A stretch of 64,000 bases of DNA from Chiridota heheva. Its lineage: Eukaryota > Echinodermata > Holothuroidea > Apodida > Chiridotidae. Positions within the stretch are counted from its first letter, which is position 1. Every line of letters starts with the position of its first letter. A program made the position numbers and the translations under genes. The DNA lies in contig JAIGNY010002020.1 in NCBI GenBank assembly GCA_020152595.1, forward strand, positions 540,001-604,000, written 5' to 3'. Of the stretch, positions 26,801-35,254 are shown piece by piece. The notes beneath the pieces were generated by a model. The model was not told the DNA's origin. It saw only the letters and a list, made by a program, of their open reading frames with translations, and did not search any database.

Positions 26801-29800
26801 CATTGCTGTACCCAGCTACTACAACCCTCTTGCTGTGAACCCTGTCATGTATGCTGAGCAGGCACAGAAAAGAAAACTATTGTGGTCTGGAAAGAAGAAG
26901 GAAGAAGTAAGTTTCTCTTCTTTTCATTTACTAGCATTCTTTCTTGTTTTGAACTGTTTCAAGCCTCTAGAAGATTATACCCATACACACACATATTTCA
27001 TAAGTATCTGCCCTTTGCTTGTACATTTAAGTTATAGGGCAGTTACAGAATTTGTTTTTATTTCCTGTGAAAAGAACATGAAATTCTGAGTAGAACAGTG
27101 TTTGCAATTTGAAAATATTAGGTTTTAAAGTTATGCATGATCAAAGTTTGAAGATTTATTGATGCGTGCAAATGTTCTGATGTAGGAATAAGAAGACAGC
27201 CCTTTTTTTTACTCTTAATATTAGTAGCTACCTTCTGAGAAAACAAAGAAAACTTAAAAGAAAGGATTGAATTCAATTGATTAGACAAGAAATTACTTAA
27301 GAGAAACCTGACCTAGCTTAAAATGGATCCTGTTTATAGGGCACTAGACTGAAAAGTAAGGGTGCAGATTCTAAAATAATCAGCAAAGTTTTTTGATGCA
27401 AGTGGAGAATTACAAAACTTCTTTAATATCAATATTTATATCCAGTAGTTTTCTAAAAATCAAACAATAAAATCTGATCACTTTAAGCAGGCAAAACAGA
27501 TCAAAAAGATGCCCTCATTAAGTGAAAGTTGTTATGAAATAGTAATCCAAACACCAGGATTGAAAACTTTCTCAGTCGCTGTTTCTTCTTTGATCGATTG
27601 ATTATCCCATAGTAGTTTGTTTGCATATCTTGACATGCTGAATCTAGCCAGTCTTCTTCTTATATTCATACAAATTTTGCAGATTTTTATGTTTTAAATC
27701 TATAATATTCCACAGGAGCTGGCCCCTAGTAGCAATAAATGGGAGCGAACCACATTCAGTGATGATACGACACAGGAGAAGTTCAGGAGACTCATGGGTA
27801 TCAAGGAAGGAGCTCCAGCATCAGGTTTGTAAATTCATTCATTTAAGCACTATACAGCACGGTTTCTTAATTAATTTTTTCTAAGGGCCACCATTTGACA
27901 ACAGCCTCAGGCCACGGGCCAATCACGTGGCAAAACCAGCATCACATGACAAACAAAATCCATCAAAACAATCCCTGAATACAAACAAGCTGAGAGCATG
28001 CGCGATAAGGATATACAGCAGATGTTGGCAGTTCCTTTTATCCACCTTCCTTTGACACACCACGAGTCTGCCCATTTTACAGCAGAACTAAATATAACAT
28101 TTTATTTGATAATCCGTGATGTTCTAGTGCACTGATCTGCCTTAAAAAAACCCAAAATAAACGAGGATTTTGCGATTTTTACCGATCTCATTTCAGATCT
28201 ATATATTTTTTCTGGGACTATTATAGATCTGATTTTGGCACAATGATTTAATTATCTGGCAGGCCAGATTTGATTATCTGGCAGGCCAGATTTGATTATC
28301 TGGCAGGCCAGATTTGGCCCGCGGGCCGCTTATTATGAATCGCTACTATACAGTCTTAAAAACCTGTGGGCCATTCTGTCTTATGTTACATGTATGACCA
28401 GCCAGAGAATGGCCCCTGTGGATCTCTGGAAGACTCCAGGGGTCCACTGGGGCCATTCTCTCTTACATTGCATGTATGACCAGCCAGAGAATGGCCCCTG
28501 TGGATCCCTGGGAGACTCCAGGGGTCCACTGGGGCCATTCTTTGTTATATTACATGTATGACCAACCAGAGAATGGCCCCTGTAGATCTCTGGAAGACTC
28601 CAGGGGTCCACTGGGGCCATTCTCTGTTACATTACATGTATGACCAGCCAGTGTATGACCCCTGTGGATTTCAGGTCCAAGCCATTCTTTGTTACATAAC
28701 ATGTGTGACCAGCCAGAGAATGGCCCTTGTGGATCTCTGAAAGACTCCAGGGTTCGGCCCCTGTGGATCTCTGGAAGACTCCAGGGTTCGGCTTCTGTGG
28801 ATCTCTGAAAGACTCTAGGGTTTCACTGAGCCATTCTCTGTTATGTTACATGTGTGACCAGCCAGTGAATGACCCCTGTGGATCTCTGGAAGACCACTGG
28901 GGCCATTCTCTGTTGCGGTACGTGTGTGACCAGCCAGAGAATGGCCCATGTGAATCATTGTACAAAGGATATTTGAGTAGTATACTTGACCCAATGTTTG
29001 CAAATGTAAAGGTGGATGTTGGCCAGAAATTAAAAGATTTCTTATTTGTTTCTGTTTGTTGTTTATTTTGAATCATGGATGAATTATCAGTAATCCCTTG
29101 ATTGCATTGCTTGAAAGGTTTGTGTGGAGAATTGTTATAATAATGTTATATACAAGATGTGAAAAATTGTTCCATTTATTACAACAGAAGTTGTATGAAT
29201 TAAAAATAACTCAAGGGCACACTAATCTTTGTCTAACATTAAGAATGTGTATAATGGCAGGGCCACAAAAATAAATGTTTACAGTGATATTACTGTGCAT
29301 GCAGCAGCTCAAAGCTTTCACTTTATGAATTTGAAACATGTATTACAGCTAACTTAGCTCATATATATACATTGTGACTAGAACTAGACATCACATGTAT
29401 GATCTATCCCTCATTTCCTCAGAGAAAACTCAAATGCCCTTTCTGTAGTGTTGCTTTAATTGTCAAATGAATCCTTAAAATTACCTCACTTAAATCCACA
29501 TAACTCTCCCTCTTATAATTTTAAATCAAGGGATCAAATTGATTCTTATTTTTGCTTAACCCTTCTACTCCCAATCAGTCGTGGCATGACCATTTTGGAC
29601 ATGCACTTTTAAAAAGTATTTTGCTTCGTCAAATACAACTGTAGGCCGACAGCAGTGATTCTGGTTTATTTGAAAGAGCTTGAATAGTTCTTTCAGAAAA
29701 TGTAACTTTTTGATGTGGTTCTGTCAAAGATTTTTGAAGAAGAAAAAAAATGGCTTAAAATAGAGAAAATTAAAAAAATGCACAAAATGCACAAAACTTG

Positions 29801-31041
29801 CCATACTTCCAGACTTGGCTTTGCCTGAAAACCTGTGAGAGACTGTCAAAGACATCAATGCATCCAATTCGAGTCAAATTTTGCAGGCTCCTATTTTCAG
29901 TATCTTTTTTTTGGCAAAATTTCATGATTTTTAGCCTTTTCGAGACAAATTTTTGACAAAAATCATAGTTCCTGATTGCAATACTGCCCAATGCAAAAAA
30001 TATCGTCAGAATCAGAATTTCACACATTTTCAATTGAAATAAAAAAGAGCAACTACCCTTGTTTTTGTCCAAACCAAAATACCCCGTCTTTGTCCAGACC
30101 AAAATATAAGTTTTAAAACAAATCCACAGTTTAATCACAGGCAGTGTGGTGTAGCGGTAAGTATACGGGAAGTTCACGGCTTCGAATACCGAACCGGATG
30201 CGCGGCTTTGTTTTTCGTGAGTAATTACAGCAGTGATTATTATTTTTTATTTTTCATTATTTTTGCATGTTTTGCCCTCAGAAACCAAATTAAGACTGGT
30301 ATCATTGGAAAAGAAATTTCACAAATAATCTAAATATATAAAATAATCCTCTATTTTCATTATTCTCAAGAAAAAATACAAGCTCAAAAAGCTCTACAAA
30401 GTGACCTAATTTTGCCTAAAATTTGCAAATTTGCATATTTATGTCGAAATTTTCTTTATTTAAATTTTTGTATTGAAAAGTTTTTGTCTTAGCATTTATA
30501 TCAACCGAACTTGTAGTGATAGAAAACAAAAAGAAAGTTGTGAAAATTACTTTTAAAAAAAAGTTCTGAAAAATTGCAATCACGTTTTGACTGGGAGTTG
30601 AAGTGTTAACTACTACCGACATTGAAATGGTCAACATAAACCTGTCAAATAACTTGACTTCATCCACCAACCAGATAATAAACTCAAAGTGAAGTCCCTG
30701 CTCCACAAACTTCAGGGGCTTCATTGTAAGCCATTTTTGTGCGATGTTAACATTTTTCTTTTAAGAACATTGTAGTATTCCCTGAAGAACACGGAAATCT
30801 TATCAGAGCCATTCGGAGTTGTAGCATATATTTGAATGACTTTTTTTCTGTTAATCTCCTTTTAGATGCAATTGAAACTGATGGAGTTGAGGACGATCGT
30901 GATAATCTGTTGGTGAAGCTGGACAAGGAGTATGAAGTAGCCCGGGCCCAGACTCACACTCAACGAGGAGTTGGTCTGGGCTTTTCATCCATGTCCTCTT
31001 TACAGGCTGCTGTCGTGAAGCCACCCACAAGTGCCACGTAA
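8417..31041 (+). CDS. RSRC2: Arginine/serine-rich coiled-coil protein 2 (RSRC2) orthologue, ten coding exons
   Basis: Coding exons are 8417-8837, 9567-9613, 18334-18523, 19469-19633, 20318-20494, 23941-24104, 25401-25519, 26784-26906, 27716-27824 and 30866-31041. All introns are GT-AG and phases join, except for a one-base defect in exon 4. The product is about 563 residues (human RSRC2 is about 434). Residues 1-90 are acidic, about 90-335 are RS/RSRS-rich, about 350-388 are a charged coiled coil (MDSQERLARRLERAKKLQ), then an Ala-rich linker, then the SMAP-like C-terminus with GIAVPSYYNPLAVNP, LMGIKEG and QTHTQRGVGLGF. These match vertebrate RSRC2 closely. RS-domain proteins of this type are nuclear and linked to pre-mRNA splicing; the exact role is not established. 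The ATG directly follows a splice acceptor, so an upstream exon is likely and the true start could lie there. Confidence 0.93.
9147..9237. mobile_element. Short TTAA fold-back element (91 bp)
   Basis: It begins TTAAACCTTACTCTACCA and ends with the inverse, TGGTAGAGTAAGGGTTAA. TTAA at both ends is the target site of the piggyBac superfamily, whose terminal repeats usually start with CCC. The interior shares GCCCCGTCTTTGGCCCCGCC with the neighbour at 9363-9469. It is too short to be autonomous. It could be an internally deleted copy of the longer element at 12924-13760, which has the same ends. Confidence 0.7.
9363..9469. mobile_element. Short TTAA fold-back element (107 bp)
   Basis: It begins TTAACCCTTACTCTACCA and ends TGGTAAAGTAAGGGTTAA. 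The core includes GCGGCGATATTATCGCG, an extra small palindrome, and the same GCCCCGTCTTTGGCCCCGCC segment as its neighbour 126 bases upstream. Because both copies have both ends, this is either two insertions or a local duplication. Confidence 0.7.
9567..9613 (+). CDS. RSRC2: RSRC2 coding exon 2 (47-base micro-exon, RS region)
   Basis: It is bounded by CTTGCAG and AAG|GTAAGT, both strong sites. It completes a split Asp codon and adds a basic stretch ending RSRSRSPK, leaving phase 0. It was recognised by phase and composition between exons 1 and 3, and is too short to appear as a long frame. Confidence 0.85.
10907..11935 (-). mobile_element. TTAA-flanked piggyBac-like non-autonomous element, copy A (1029 bp)
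   Basis: The ends are TTAACCCTTAAAGCCC and its near-inverse GGGCATTTAAGGGTTAA, each including the TTAA. The element is homologous along much of its length to the reverse complement of 29556-30609. A shared internal landmark is ACTGGTATCATTGGAAAAG. On the - strand at about 11365-11293 it carries a tRNA-like segment containing GTGTCGTGGATAGTG and GGGTTCGAGTACC, like Pol III boxes A and B. The open frames at 11489-11935 and 11542-11874 are not conserved with copy C and encode nothing recognisable. Confidence 0.75.
11293..11365 (-). other. tRNA-like segment inside element A
   Basis: Read on the - strand it starts GGCAGTCTGGTGTCG and has a box-A-like GGTGTCGTGGATAG, then a box-B-like GGGTTCGAGTACC about 40 bases later. 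This is the layout of a tRNA-derived SINE head. I do not see a full cloverleaf with a paired acceptor stem, so it is not a working tRNA gene. Confidence 0.5.
12924..13760 (+). mobile_element. TTAA-flanked piggyBac-like non-autonomous element, copy B (837 bp)
   Basis: It begins TTAATCCTTACTCTACCA and ends TGGTAGAGTAAGGGTTAA. These ends match the short fold-backs at 9147 and 9363. In the middle, at about 13415-13495, is a segment with GTGTAGCGGTTATCAACATG and a weak box-B-like GATTTGAGCC, resembling the tRNA-like cores of copies A and C. There is no coding capacity. It is intronic in RSRC2. Confidence 0.7.
14182..14400 (+). other. Possible unproductive cassette exon in RSRC2 intron 2
   Basis: The segment lies between a good acceptor (TTTTGTGCAG ending 14181) and a strong donor (GTAAGTTT at 14401) and is 219 bases long. 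In the phase left by the previous exon it meets TAA after 16 codons. Stop-containing cassette exons are a known autoregulatory device of RS-domain splicing genes. Here the call rests only on splice-site shape. It may equally be chance in an 8.7-kb intron. Confidence 0.2.
16809..17186. repeat. 73-bp tandem array, five copies
   Basis: Unit starts (TTGTCC word) fall at 16811, 16884, 16957, 17030 and 17103, an exact 73-base period. The unit includes AATAAACAGGTCTTTCTC, CATTGAAAACAATG (a short inverted repeat) and CAAGATGGTTAACG. The last copy has expanded poly-C. It lies in an RSRC2 intron. Confidence 0.9.
17514..17886. repeat. 186-bp tandem duplication
   Basis: GATACAGTGTGAAGATGTAG recurs at 17514 and 17700. 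Shared downstream words include TTCTTCAT, CCCAGATGTCTAGTGATGCT and AAATTGATATCTG. The second copy has small insertions. It is intronic. Confidence 0.85.
18334..18523 (+). CDS. RSRC2: RSRC2 coding exon 3 (basic then acidic linker)
   Basis: It is bounded by TTCCTAACACTAG and AAG|GTGACA. It encodes residues 157-219: a basic start (VKSKRRKSPKHSKRR), then a strongly acidic Glu/Asp stretch and a lysine-rich end. It leaves one base (phase 1). Confidence 0.85.
18524..19468. other. RSRC2 intron 3, nothing recognised
   Basis: AT-rich. The open frames at 18537-18743 and 19064-19276 have no recognisable composition. The 3' end has a T-rich tract and CCCCACAG. Confidence 0.7.
19469..19633 (+). CDS. RSRC2: RSRC2 coding exon 4 (RS block, one-base frame defect)
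   Basis: It is bounded by CCCCACAG and AAG|GTGATT. Using the phase of exon 3, the exon reads SSRSRSRSGSRSKDK and then meets TGA at 19585-19587. From about 19523 the other frame reads an RS block (RRRRSRSVQRRR onward), which joins exon 5 in correct phase. One base is therefore missing, most simply in the A-run 19519-19522 (AAAA). This may be a sequencing or assembly error, a polymorphism, or a real lesion. Confidence 0.8.
19634..20317. other. RSRC2 intron 4, nothing recognised
   Basis: AT-rich. A G-rich patch GGGGGAGGGGGAG lies at about 19839-19851. No element ends seen. Confidence 0.7.
20318..20494 (+). CDS. RSRC2: RSRC2 coding exon 5 (second RS block)
   Basis: It is bounded by TTTTCAAG and CAAG|GTACAT. 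It encodes a dense RS region (SPRKRSKSRSPRRRSRSGS, later TPPRKRSRSRSRSRERRR), residues about 275-333. It starts and ends in phase 2, consistent with the corrected frame of exon 4 and with exon 6. The minus-strand open frames here are shadows of the repetitive codon pattern. Confidence 0.9.
20920..21052. repeat. Trinucleotide microsatellite (ATT/AGT/GGT)
   Basis: Runs of ATT, then AGT, then TTATT, then TTGTTG and GGTGGTGTTG. It lies in RSRC2 intron 5. Confidence 0.9.
22190..22512. repeat. ~220-bp diverged direct duplication next to a minisatellite
   Basis: ACCAGGCATAATTATT occurs at about 22191 and 22410. Both are followed by a CT-rich stretch, a TTCATTT word and a TATATGAAC word. Between the copies lies GGGACATG-type sequence resembling the following minisatellite, so this may be an early higher-order unit. 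Confidence 0.6.
22546..23682. repeat. ~24-bp GC-rich minisatellite, more than 40 degenerate units
   Basis: The basic unit is close to GGGATGCCATGTGGGACATG plus GGGT, about 24 bases, repeated with many substitutions and small gaps. Because the unit is a multiple of three and lacks stops in several frames, open frames arise on both strands (GCHVGHGV-like on +, MSHMASHP-like on -). These are repeat artefacts. It lies in RSRC2 intron 5, just upstream of exon 6. Confidence 0.95.
23941..24104 (+). CDS. RSRC2: RSRC2 coding exon 6 (coiled coil)
   Basis: It is bounded by CTATCCACAG and AAAG|GTGAGT. It encodes SRTPKYRFGFDPAMDSQERL and then ARRLERAKKLQEEREKRSRE, residues about 334-388. This matches the MDAQEALARRLERAKKLQ region of vertebrate RSRC2, the coiled coil that names the family. 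It ends in phase 1. Confidence 0.95.
24105..25400. other. RSRC2 intron 6 with a 50-bp tandem repeat
   Basis: Contains a four-copy 50-bp repeat at 24788-24990. The rest is AT-rich without recognised features. Confidence 0.75.
24788..24990. repeat. 50-bp tandem repeat, four copies
   Basis: Units start at 24788, 24838, 24888 and 24938. Unit words are TTTAAAACTGAAGGACAT, AAAGAATTACTTGACGG and AAGCTTGAAAC. The copies are nearly identical, so it is recent. Confidence 0.9.
25401..25519 (+). CDS. RSRC2: RSRC2 coding exon 7 (alanine-rich linker)
   Basis: It is bounded by TTATGCAG and AAG|GTAAGA. It encodes EAAAIAVKLNSAVNPVALAS and ends in an Ala-rich run finishing AAAMQAK. Vertebrate RSRC2 has an equivalent Ala-rich segment before the TGIAVPSYYNP motif. 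It ends in phase 0. The open frame at 25357-25545 is a different, Cys-rich frame and is not used. Confidence 0.9.
25520..26783. other. RSRC2 intron 7, nothing recognised
   Basis: AT-rich. The opposite frames at 26028-26309 and 26282-26560 have no recognisable product. Confidence 0.7.
26784..26906 (+). CDS. RSRC2: RSRC2 coding exon 8 (conserved GIAVPSYYNP motif)
   Basis: It is bounded by TTCTTTCAG and GAA|GTAAGT. It encodes 41 residues beginning VYADTGIAVPSYYNPLAVNP and ending with a KRKLLWSGKK block. This is the most strongly conserved part of RSRC2 and settles the family assignment. Phase 0 at both ends. Confidence 0.97.
26907..27715. other. RSRC2 intron 8, nothing recognised
   Basis: AT-rich, ending in AATATTCCACAG. 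No repeats or element ends found. Confidence 0.7.
27716..27824 (+). CDS. RSRC2: RSRC2 coding exon 9 (SMAP region, first part)
   Basis: It is bounded by ATTCCACAG and TCAG|GTTTGT. It encodes ELAPSSNKWERTTFSDDTTQ followed by EKFRRLMGIKEG, matching the KFRKLMGIKSE region of vertebrate RSRC2. Ends in phase 1. Confidence 0.95.
27858..28345. mobile_element. hAT-like non-autonomous element with 8-bp direct repeats
   Basis: The element is flanked by CTATACAG at 27850-27857 and 28346-28353, an exact 8-bp repeat of the length made by hAT transposases. The left end reads CACGGTTTCTTAAT. The reverse complement of the right end reads TAGCGATTCATAAT, an imperfect terminal repeat. The body has GGCCACGGGCC and GGCCCGCGGGCCGC words common in hAT-derived elements. 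Near the right end is a 22-bp triplicate at 28251-28316. There is no transposase. Confidence 0.6.
28251..28316. repeat. 22-bp unit in three perfect copies
   Basis: The unit is ATTATCTGGCAGGCCAGATT plus TG, repeated three times without a mismatch. Each holds ATCTGGC-AG-GCCAGAT, a 7-bp inverted repeat with a 2-base loop. It lies inside the hAT-like element. Confidence 0.95.
28360..28960. repeat. 82-bp minisatellite, about seven units, last ones truncated
   Basis: GACCAGCCAGAG-type words start at 28396, 28478, 28560 and 28642, an exact 82-base period, and then become irregular. Unit words include GAATGGCCCCTGTGGATCTC and GGGGCCATTCTCT. The GAATGGCCCC and GGGGCCATTC segments are inverse to each other. 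Open frames on both strands here are repeat artefacts. Confidence 0.92.
29556..30609 (+). mobile_element. TTAA-flanked piggyBac-like non-autonomous element, copy C (1054 bp)
   Basis: It begins TTAACCCTTCTACTCCCA, and the reverse complement of the right end begins TTAACACTTCAACTCCCAG. It is the inverted, diverged homologue of 10907-11935. It has a tRNA-like segment at 30139-30205 on the + strand: GGCAGTGTGGTGTAGCGG, then GGCTTCGAATACC. The open frames at 29770-30177 and 30416-30724 on the - strand are not shared in full with copy A and encode nothing recognisable. It lies in the last RSRC2 intron. Confidence 0.75.
30139..30205 (+). other. tRNA-like segment inside element C
   Basis: GGTGTAGCGGTAAG resembles Pol III box A, and GGCTTCGAATACC, about 30 bases later, resembles box B. 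The position and the leading GGCAGTSTGGTGT are the same as in element A, so the core is part of the family and not a later insertion. No complete cloverleaf. Confidence 0.5.
30866..31041 (+). CDS. RSRC2: RSRC2 last coding exon (C-terminus) and stop
   Basis: The acceptor is ATCTCCTTTTAG. It encodes an acidic start, then LDKEYEVARAQTHTQRGVGL and GFSSMSSL, and ends TSAT-TAA at 31039-31041. The QTHTQRGxGLGF block is the hallmark of the SMAP-like C-terminus in RSRC2. Confidence 0.97.
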
Positions 31042-32423
31042 CATGAGCAATCACGCCTTTGTTTTTGGTGCATTATGAGAAGATTCTTACTGGCTTTGTC
31101 TTAAGTTTGAACGCTCTAAATATGAAATCATTAATTGGACTTAATTGGACTTGACCTTTGTTGATCGGTCAGTGTGTTTTGTGTAACATTAAGTTGTTGA
31201 TAAGTGACAAAGTGCATGTACACTGAAAGGTTGACCAGTAGTGGTTTTCTGCTCGGTTTAAAGTTTGAAAACATCTAGTCATTGTAGTCCGTCATTGAGT
31301 TATAGTTGTTCATATTCTTTGAAATGAGGTAATCAGATCTTTTCTTCTAGTTTATCTTAACATTTTGACTGCAGCTGCAGTTATTTGTACACTCGCCATT
31401 AGGATTGCTACCCCTTACCATATTCACTACAAGCAAAGTGAGACAACCCTGATTTGTACATGTAGGATATCTTTGTGCTGACATGATAGCCGATCAGATC
31501 TACAAGTCTGAATTAAATTTACGTCTGGACAAAGCCGTTTTCTATAATGTATTGTGAAACCTTTCCAGGCATATCTCCAGTAACATTTGTTTTAGCTTGC
31601 CTATTCGTTTGAGCAAGTAGACTCATGTTGTAAAAAAGGCTATCTGTTACATTTATTATTTTTCTTTAATGAGCAGTACTAATTCTGTGATGAATAAGGG
31701 ATTAGGTCTTTTTGTATGTTTGAATATTTCACTTTACCAATTAGACTTGGGTAATTGCAATCAAGTACAATTTATTACACTGTTTGGAGACGAGTTGGAT
31801 CTAATTATAAAATTCCACAAGGTTTCAAAAATCTTCTCACAAAAAATTGTGACAGAAATTATGTCAATATAATCAATACATCTTAATATGCCTCCCTCTT
31901 TCGCAATTTAAATGTATTAATCATCACATGGAGGATGGTTTAGAGCTCCCTATATCCTGTTGCCTACTCAAGAAATCTCTCTAAATAAAAAAGTTTTTTT
32001 TTTTAAATGAAAAAAATCTTCTGGCAAATTCCTATTTTTCCTGCAGTTATAAACCCCGAAAACGCACATTTTTTCCCAGTCTGGAAGGAATCTTGATATA
32101 TTTCAGCACAATTGTAGTCCACCTCAATGACTTCATGCTTAACACTGTACCATTTCATCTGACCAATTAAACTTACACAACATACTTATTCCATCTACTA
32201 GCTGAAAAGAACAGGTGTGTGCAACATTTCAGCATTGTAAACACTGCTTTACTGCATACATAATGAGGATATTTCCTACAGTTGTATGTGGGTGTTTGCT
32301 GAAGTTTCTAACATTGTGCAGTTGATATGATTTTCTTCACGTTAGATAAAAACAGAGATATAAGCTATCACTCATACCGAGTTGTTCAGTACCTGAGTTG
32401 GTTAGTAGTTGAAGGTGTGTAAA
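31042..32423 (+). other. RSRC2 3' untranslated region and downstream DNA
   Basis: No further coding. The first AATAAA I see after the stop is at 31984-31989, followed by a T-run, a possible poly(A) signal. An ATTAAA at 31512-31517 is an alternative. The true end of the transcript cannot be decided from sequence alone. Confidence 0.4.
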
Positions 32424-33480
32424 AATAATAATAATATTGTAGTGCCGACATCCAGAGAAATAACTGTTTGAAGTGCTGTACAAAAAACAGGCTAAGTTTA
32501 ATTACTCAAAAAAGATAAGTCTTTAGTTGTCTTTTAAATGTATCTAGTCTGTGAAAATTTCAGGTGAGGAGGTAGAGAATTCCAGAGTTTAGGTGCTGAT
32601 GCTGAGGAAGAAATATCACCAAAGTGGGATCTTGTTGATGGTTGTAGAAGCTGGAAAGAATCACCAGAACGTAGAGCACGACTTGTAGTATAGGTTGAAA
32701 TGAGACTGCTAAGATAAACTGGAGCTGTACCGTCAAAAGACCGAAAAGTAAAAAAAAAAATTCTGAAAATAATATCCTTTTTGACAGGAAGCCAATGTAA
32801 GTTCTTCAGAAGAGGTGAGATGTGATCCCTTCGTCTAGAATTAATAATTAACCGGGCAACTGAATTATGGATAAGTTTAAGCTTGTGCAAGAGGGAAGAA
32901 GAGCATCCATAAAGAAGAGAGTTGCCATAGTCAAGTCGAGTCGTGATGAAACAATGAACAAACTGAATGAGGATTGGTTGTCATAGTCAAGTGGAGACGT
33001 GATGAAACAATGAACAAGCTGAATGAGGATTAGTTGCAGCAGATATTTCTTAATTTTAGCGATACTCCATAGATGCAAATAGGCGGACTTGCAAACTTGA
33101 TTAACATGGGATACCATTGATAAATTTAAGTCCAAAATAATTCTAAGATTAAGAACAGTTTTAGCCGCTTTGAATAAATGTGAGGCAAATTCAAAAGAAG
33201 GTGTGACAGAATAGTTTTTACGTTGGTAGTTGGATCTAAAAACAATAAATTCTGTTTTGCTATTATTAAGTAGAAGCTGTGAAGAATGCATCCAGTGACA
33301 TATATGAGATATATCGTTTTCTATATTCTTTAATTCACCTGATATACTCTCTTGAGTTGGTTTTAATGATATATAGAGTTGGGTATCATCTGCGTAGAAG
33401 TGATATTTGCGATGGTAGTGATTGATGAGGGCAGCAAGTGTGGATGTATATAATGGAAGCATGTGTATCATATTTTCATG
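32424..33480 (-). mobile_element. L2/CR1-like LINE 3' half (RT catalytic to tail), broken
   Basis: On the - strand, 33471-32848 contains the RT catalytic segment FYADDTQLYISLKP and then HWMHSSQLLLNNSKTE. The frame at 32890-32534 continues with HNSVARLIINSRRRDHISPL and LHWLPVKKDIIFRI, ending in the APKLWNSLPPHL-type motif of L2 elements. The 3' tail is ATT repeats at about 32426-32440. Frames are broken near 32850-33000, partly by a ~60-bp duplication at 32931-33035. The 5' part is missing. Confidence 0.85.
32931..33035. repeat. ~60-bp tandem duplication within the LINE remnant
   Basis: AGTCAAGT then CGTGATGAAACAATGAAC and CTGAATGAGGATT occur twice in a row with few differences. The second LINE frame breaks here. 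Confidence 0.85.
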
Positions 33481-34103
33481 AATGAAATTGCAATATCATG
33501 TTGTTTGTTGGAGTTGAGGAATTTGTTTTGTTAAAGACAACACTCAGAACTTCACTTCCATCAACTGTCATAAGTGAAAGAATATGTTACCAATTTGATG
33601 TAAATGCTTGTCATTTATCTCCTTATGAATGCCTTGTTCTTATAATCATCTTGCATGTGTATATGGAGGAATTGCAAATGAAAAGGATGTGTAAAAAGTT
33701 ATCTTGAATTACTATATTAATTATATATTTGTCTATTGAGAAATGTAATAATTTGGTTACAAAAGCTGCTTTAAAGTCAATTTTTCTATCTTTGTTAAAG
33801 TATAGATTGTAGTACTTGATAATGTTAGAAAAAAAATCAAATTATATTTTTGTTGTGGGTAGAGGAGTAAAATGTTTCAAATTTGTCATGCTCAATGAGC
33901 AGCATTTTTTTTGTTTTTACTTATTTTCAAACATTGTTCTCAAAATTTTCATTTTCCACCTAATGCCACAAGAAGTATTTCTTTTTTGGCGGTTTGCTTT
34001 GAGGTCAGTGAAAGTGATCTCCTTGTGAGATTTCTACCTTATTTTACCTCCCATATTCCTTATGTCGTAGGGTTTAGGCATTGATTTTTTTAATCAAAAT
34101 AAA
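33481..34103. other. Intergenic, nothing recognised
   Basis: AT-rich. Short open frames at 33498-33707 and 33816-34028 have no recognisable features. Confidence 0.6.
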
Positions 34104-34214
34104 TGATTTCTGAACAGAATCTGAATTGATTTCTGATCAGAATCTGAATTGATTTCTGACCAGAATCGATTTCTGATCAGAATATGAATTGATTTCTGAT
34201 CAGAATATGAATTG
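34104..34214. repeat. ~24-bp minisatellite, five units with dyad symmetry
   Basis: The unit is GATTTCTGATCAGAATCTGA plus ATT. The part GATTTCTGATCAGAATC is a near-perfect palindrome centred on TGATCA. Units are close to identical, with one shorter. Confidence 0.9.
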
Positions 34215-35254
34215 GTTTTGAATCCTTGGAATAGGATTTGATATGTGCTTTGTCCTCTTTCCATTTACTTATACAATTATGTACTTGAGCACAAGCGAGA
34301 AGGGTGTCAAACAACTTATTGGTGAGGGTTAAAAGAGGAAACAATTAACTACGTAAGTGTAGCAGGCTAGAGTTGCAGCCACTTCCAGCTAGTCTGTTAC
34401 AGATTAACCCATTAGTTACTAGACTTACTTAGTGAAAAAGTCTTGTTTTTAAAATTCTGGATATCTATTCCTTTAAAGTGCAAACATGATGTGTGTGCTG
34501 AAAGCTGTATTAAAGATAATATTTGTATGCTGCGACCTTTATTTATATCAATAGTGAACACCTTAAGCATCTTGAATAATTTGGTCAAATTTATGCCATA
34601 TTTTCTCTGTGACTCGTTCTTTTTTTTTCTTCCGCTTTGGGAAGTTGCTTGCACCTGATCGGAAGTTTTCTAGTCAAGAAATTTGATTGGTGGGGTGGCT
34701 AGTTGATGTGTTTTGGTTTGAGGAGAAATGTTTGAGAAAAGGAAATAAGCAGTTAATAAATGTACATAGGTTGTAAGTATAATGTAAATATTTTCAAAAG
34801 ATAATGTCAAGTACTTTCTGATTTTCTATCTTGCAAGATTAATTTTGATATGTTTTTGATCTACTTAGTTCTGTGCATGAAGTTGCTGATGATGTTTTCT
34901 TGTAAGATTGATTGTGGTGATTATATTACTTCATGTGATGTCCATCTGTAATTAGAAAGCTCATATGACCTGATCTGATGTAAATAAGAATTGTTTGTAA
35001 AAGCAAATGTTCTCATGTTATTGCCAAGAATATTTAGATTACATAGAAAGTTACATTTATTACTTCTTTCATCCTCTTGATTCAAAGTGTTATAGGGATC
35101 AGGATGAAAAATAAGATTTTTTGAATGCTTTCTTCACCATTTTGTTTTTTTTGAGTTCCTCTTTCATATAAAGGAGACTCGCTGGACCACTGAACTAATC
35201 CTTTAAAGATCTGTGGACTTGCTTAATGATAGAAGCCAAATGTACACACCTATC

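Larger units (their letters stand above)
27825..30865. other. RSRC2 last intron (3.0 kb) with three mobile or tandem elements
   Basis: Contains a hAT-like element at 27858-28345, an 82-bp minisatellite at 28360-28960 and a TTAA-flanked element at 29556-30609. The region 28961-29555 is AT-rich with nothing recognised. Confidence 0.8.

Noticed and set aside
11293-30205. Functional tRNA genes at the tRNA-like cores
   Set aside because: Box-like words are present, but no full cloverleaf with a paired acceptor stem could be drawn.
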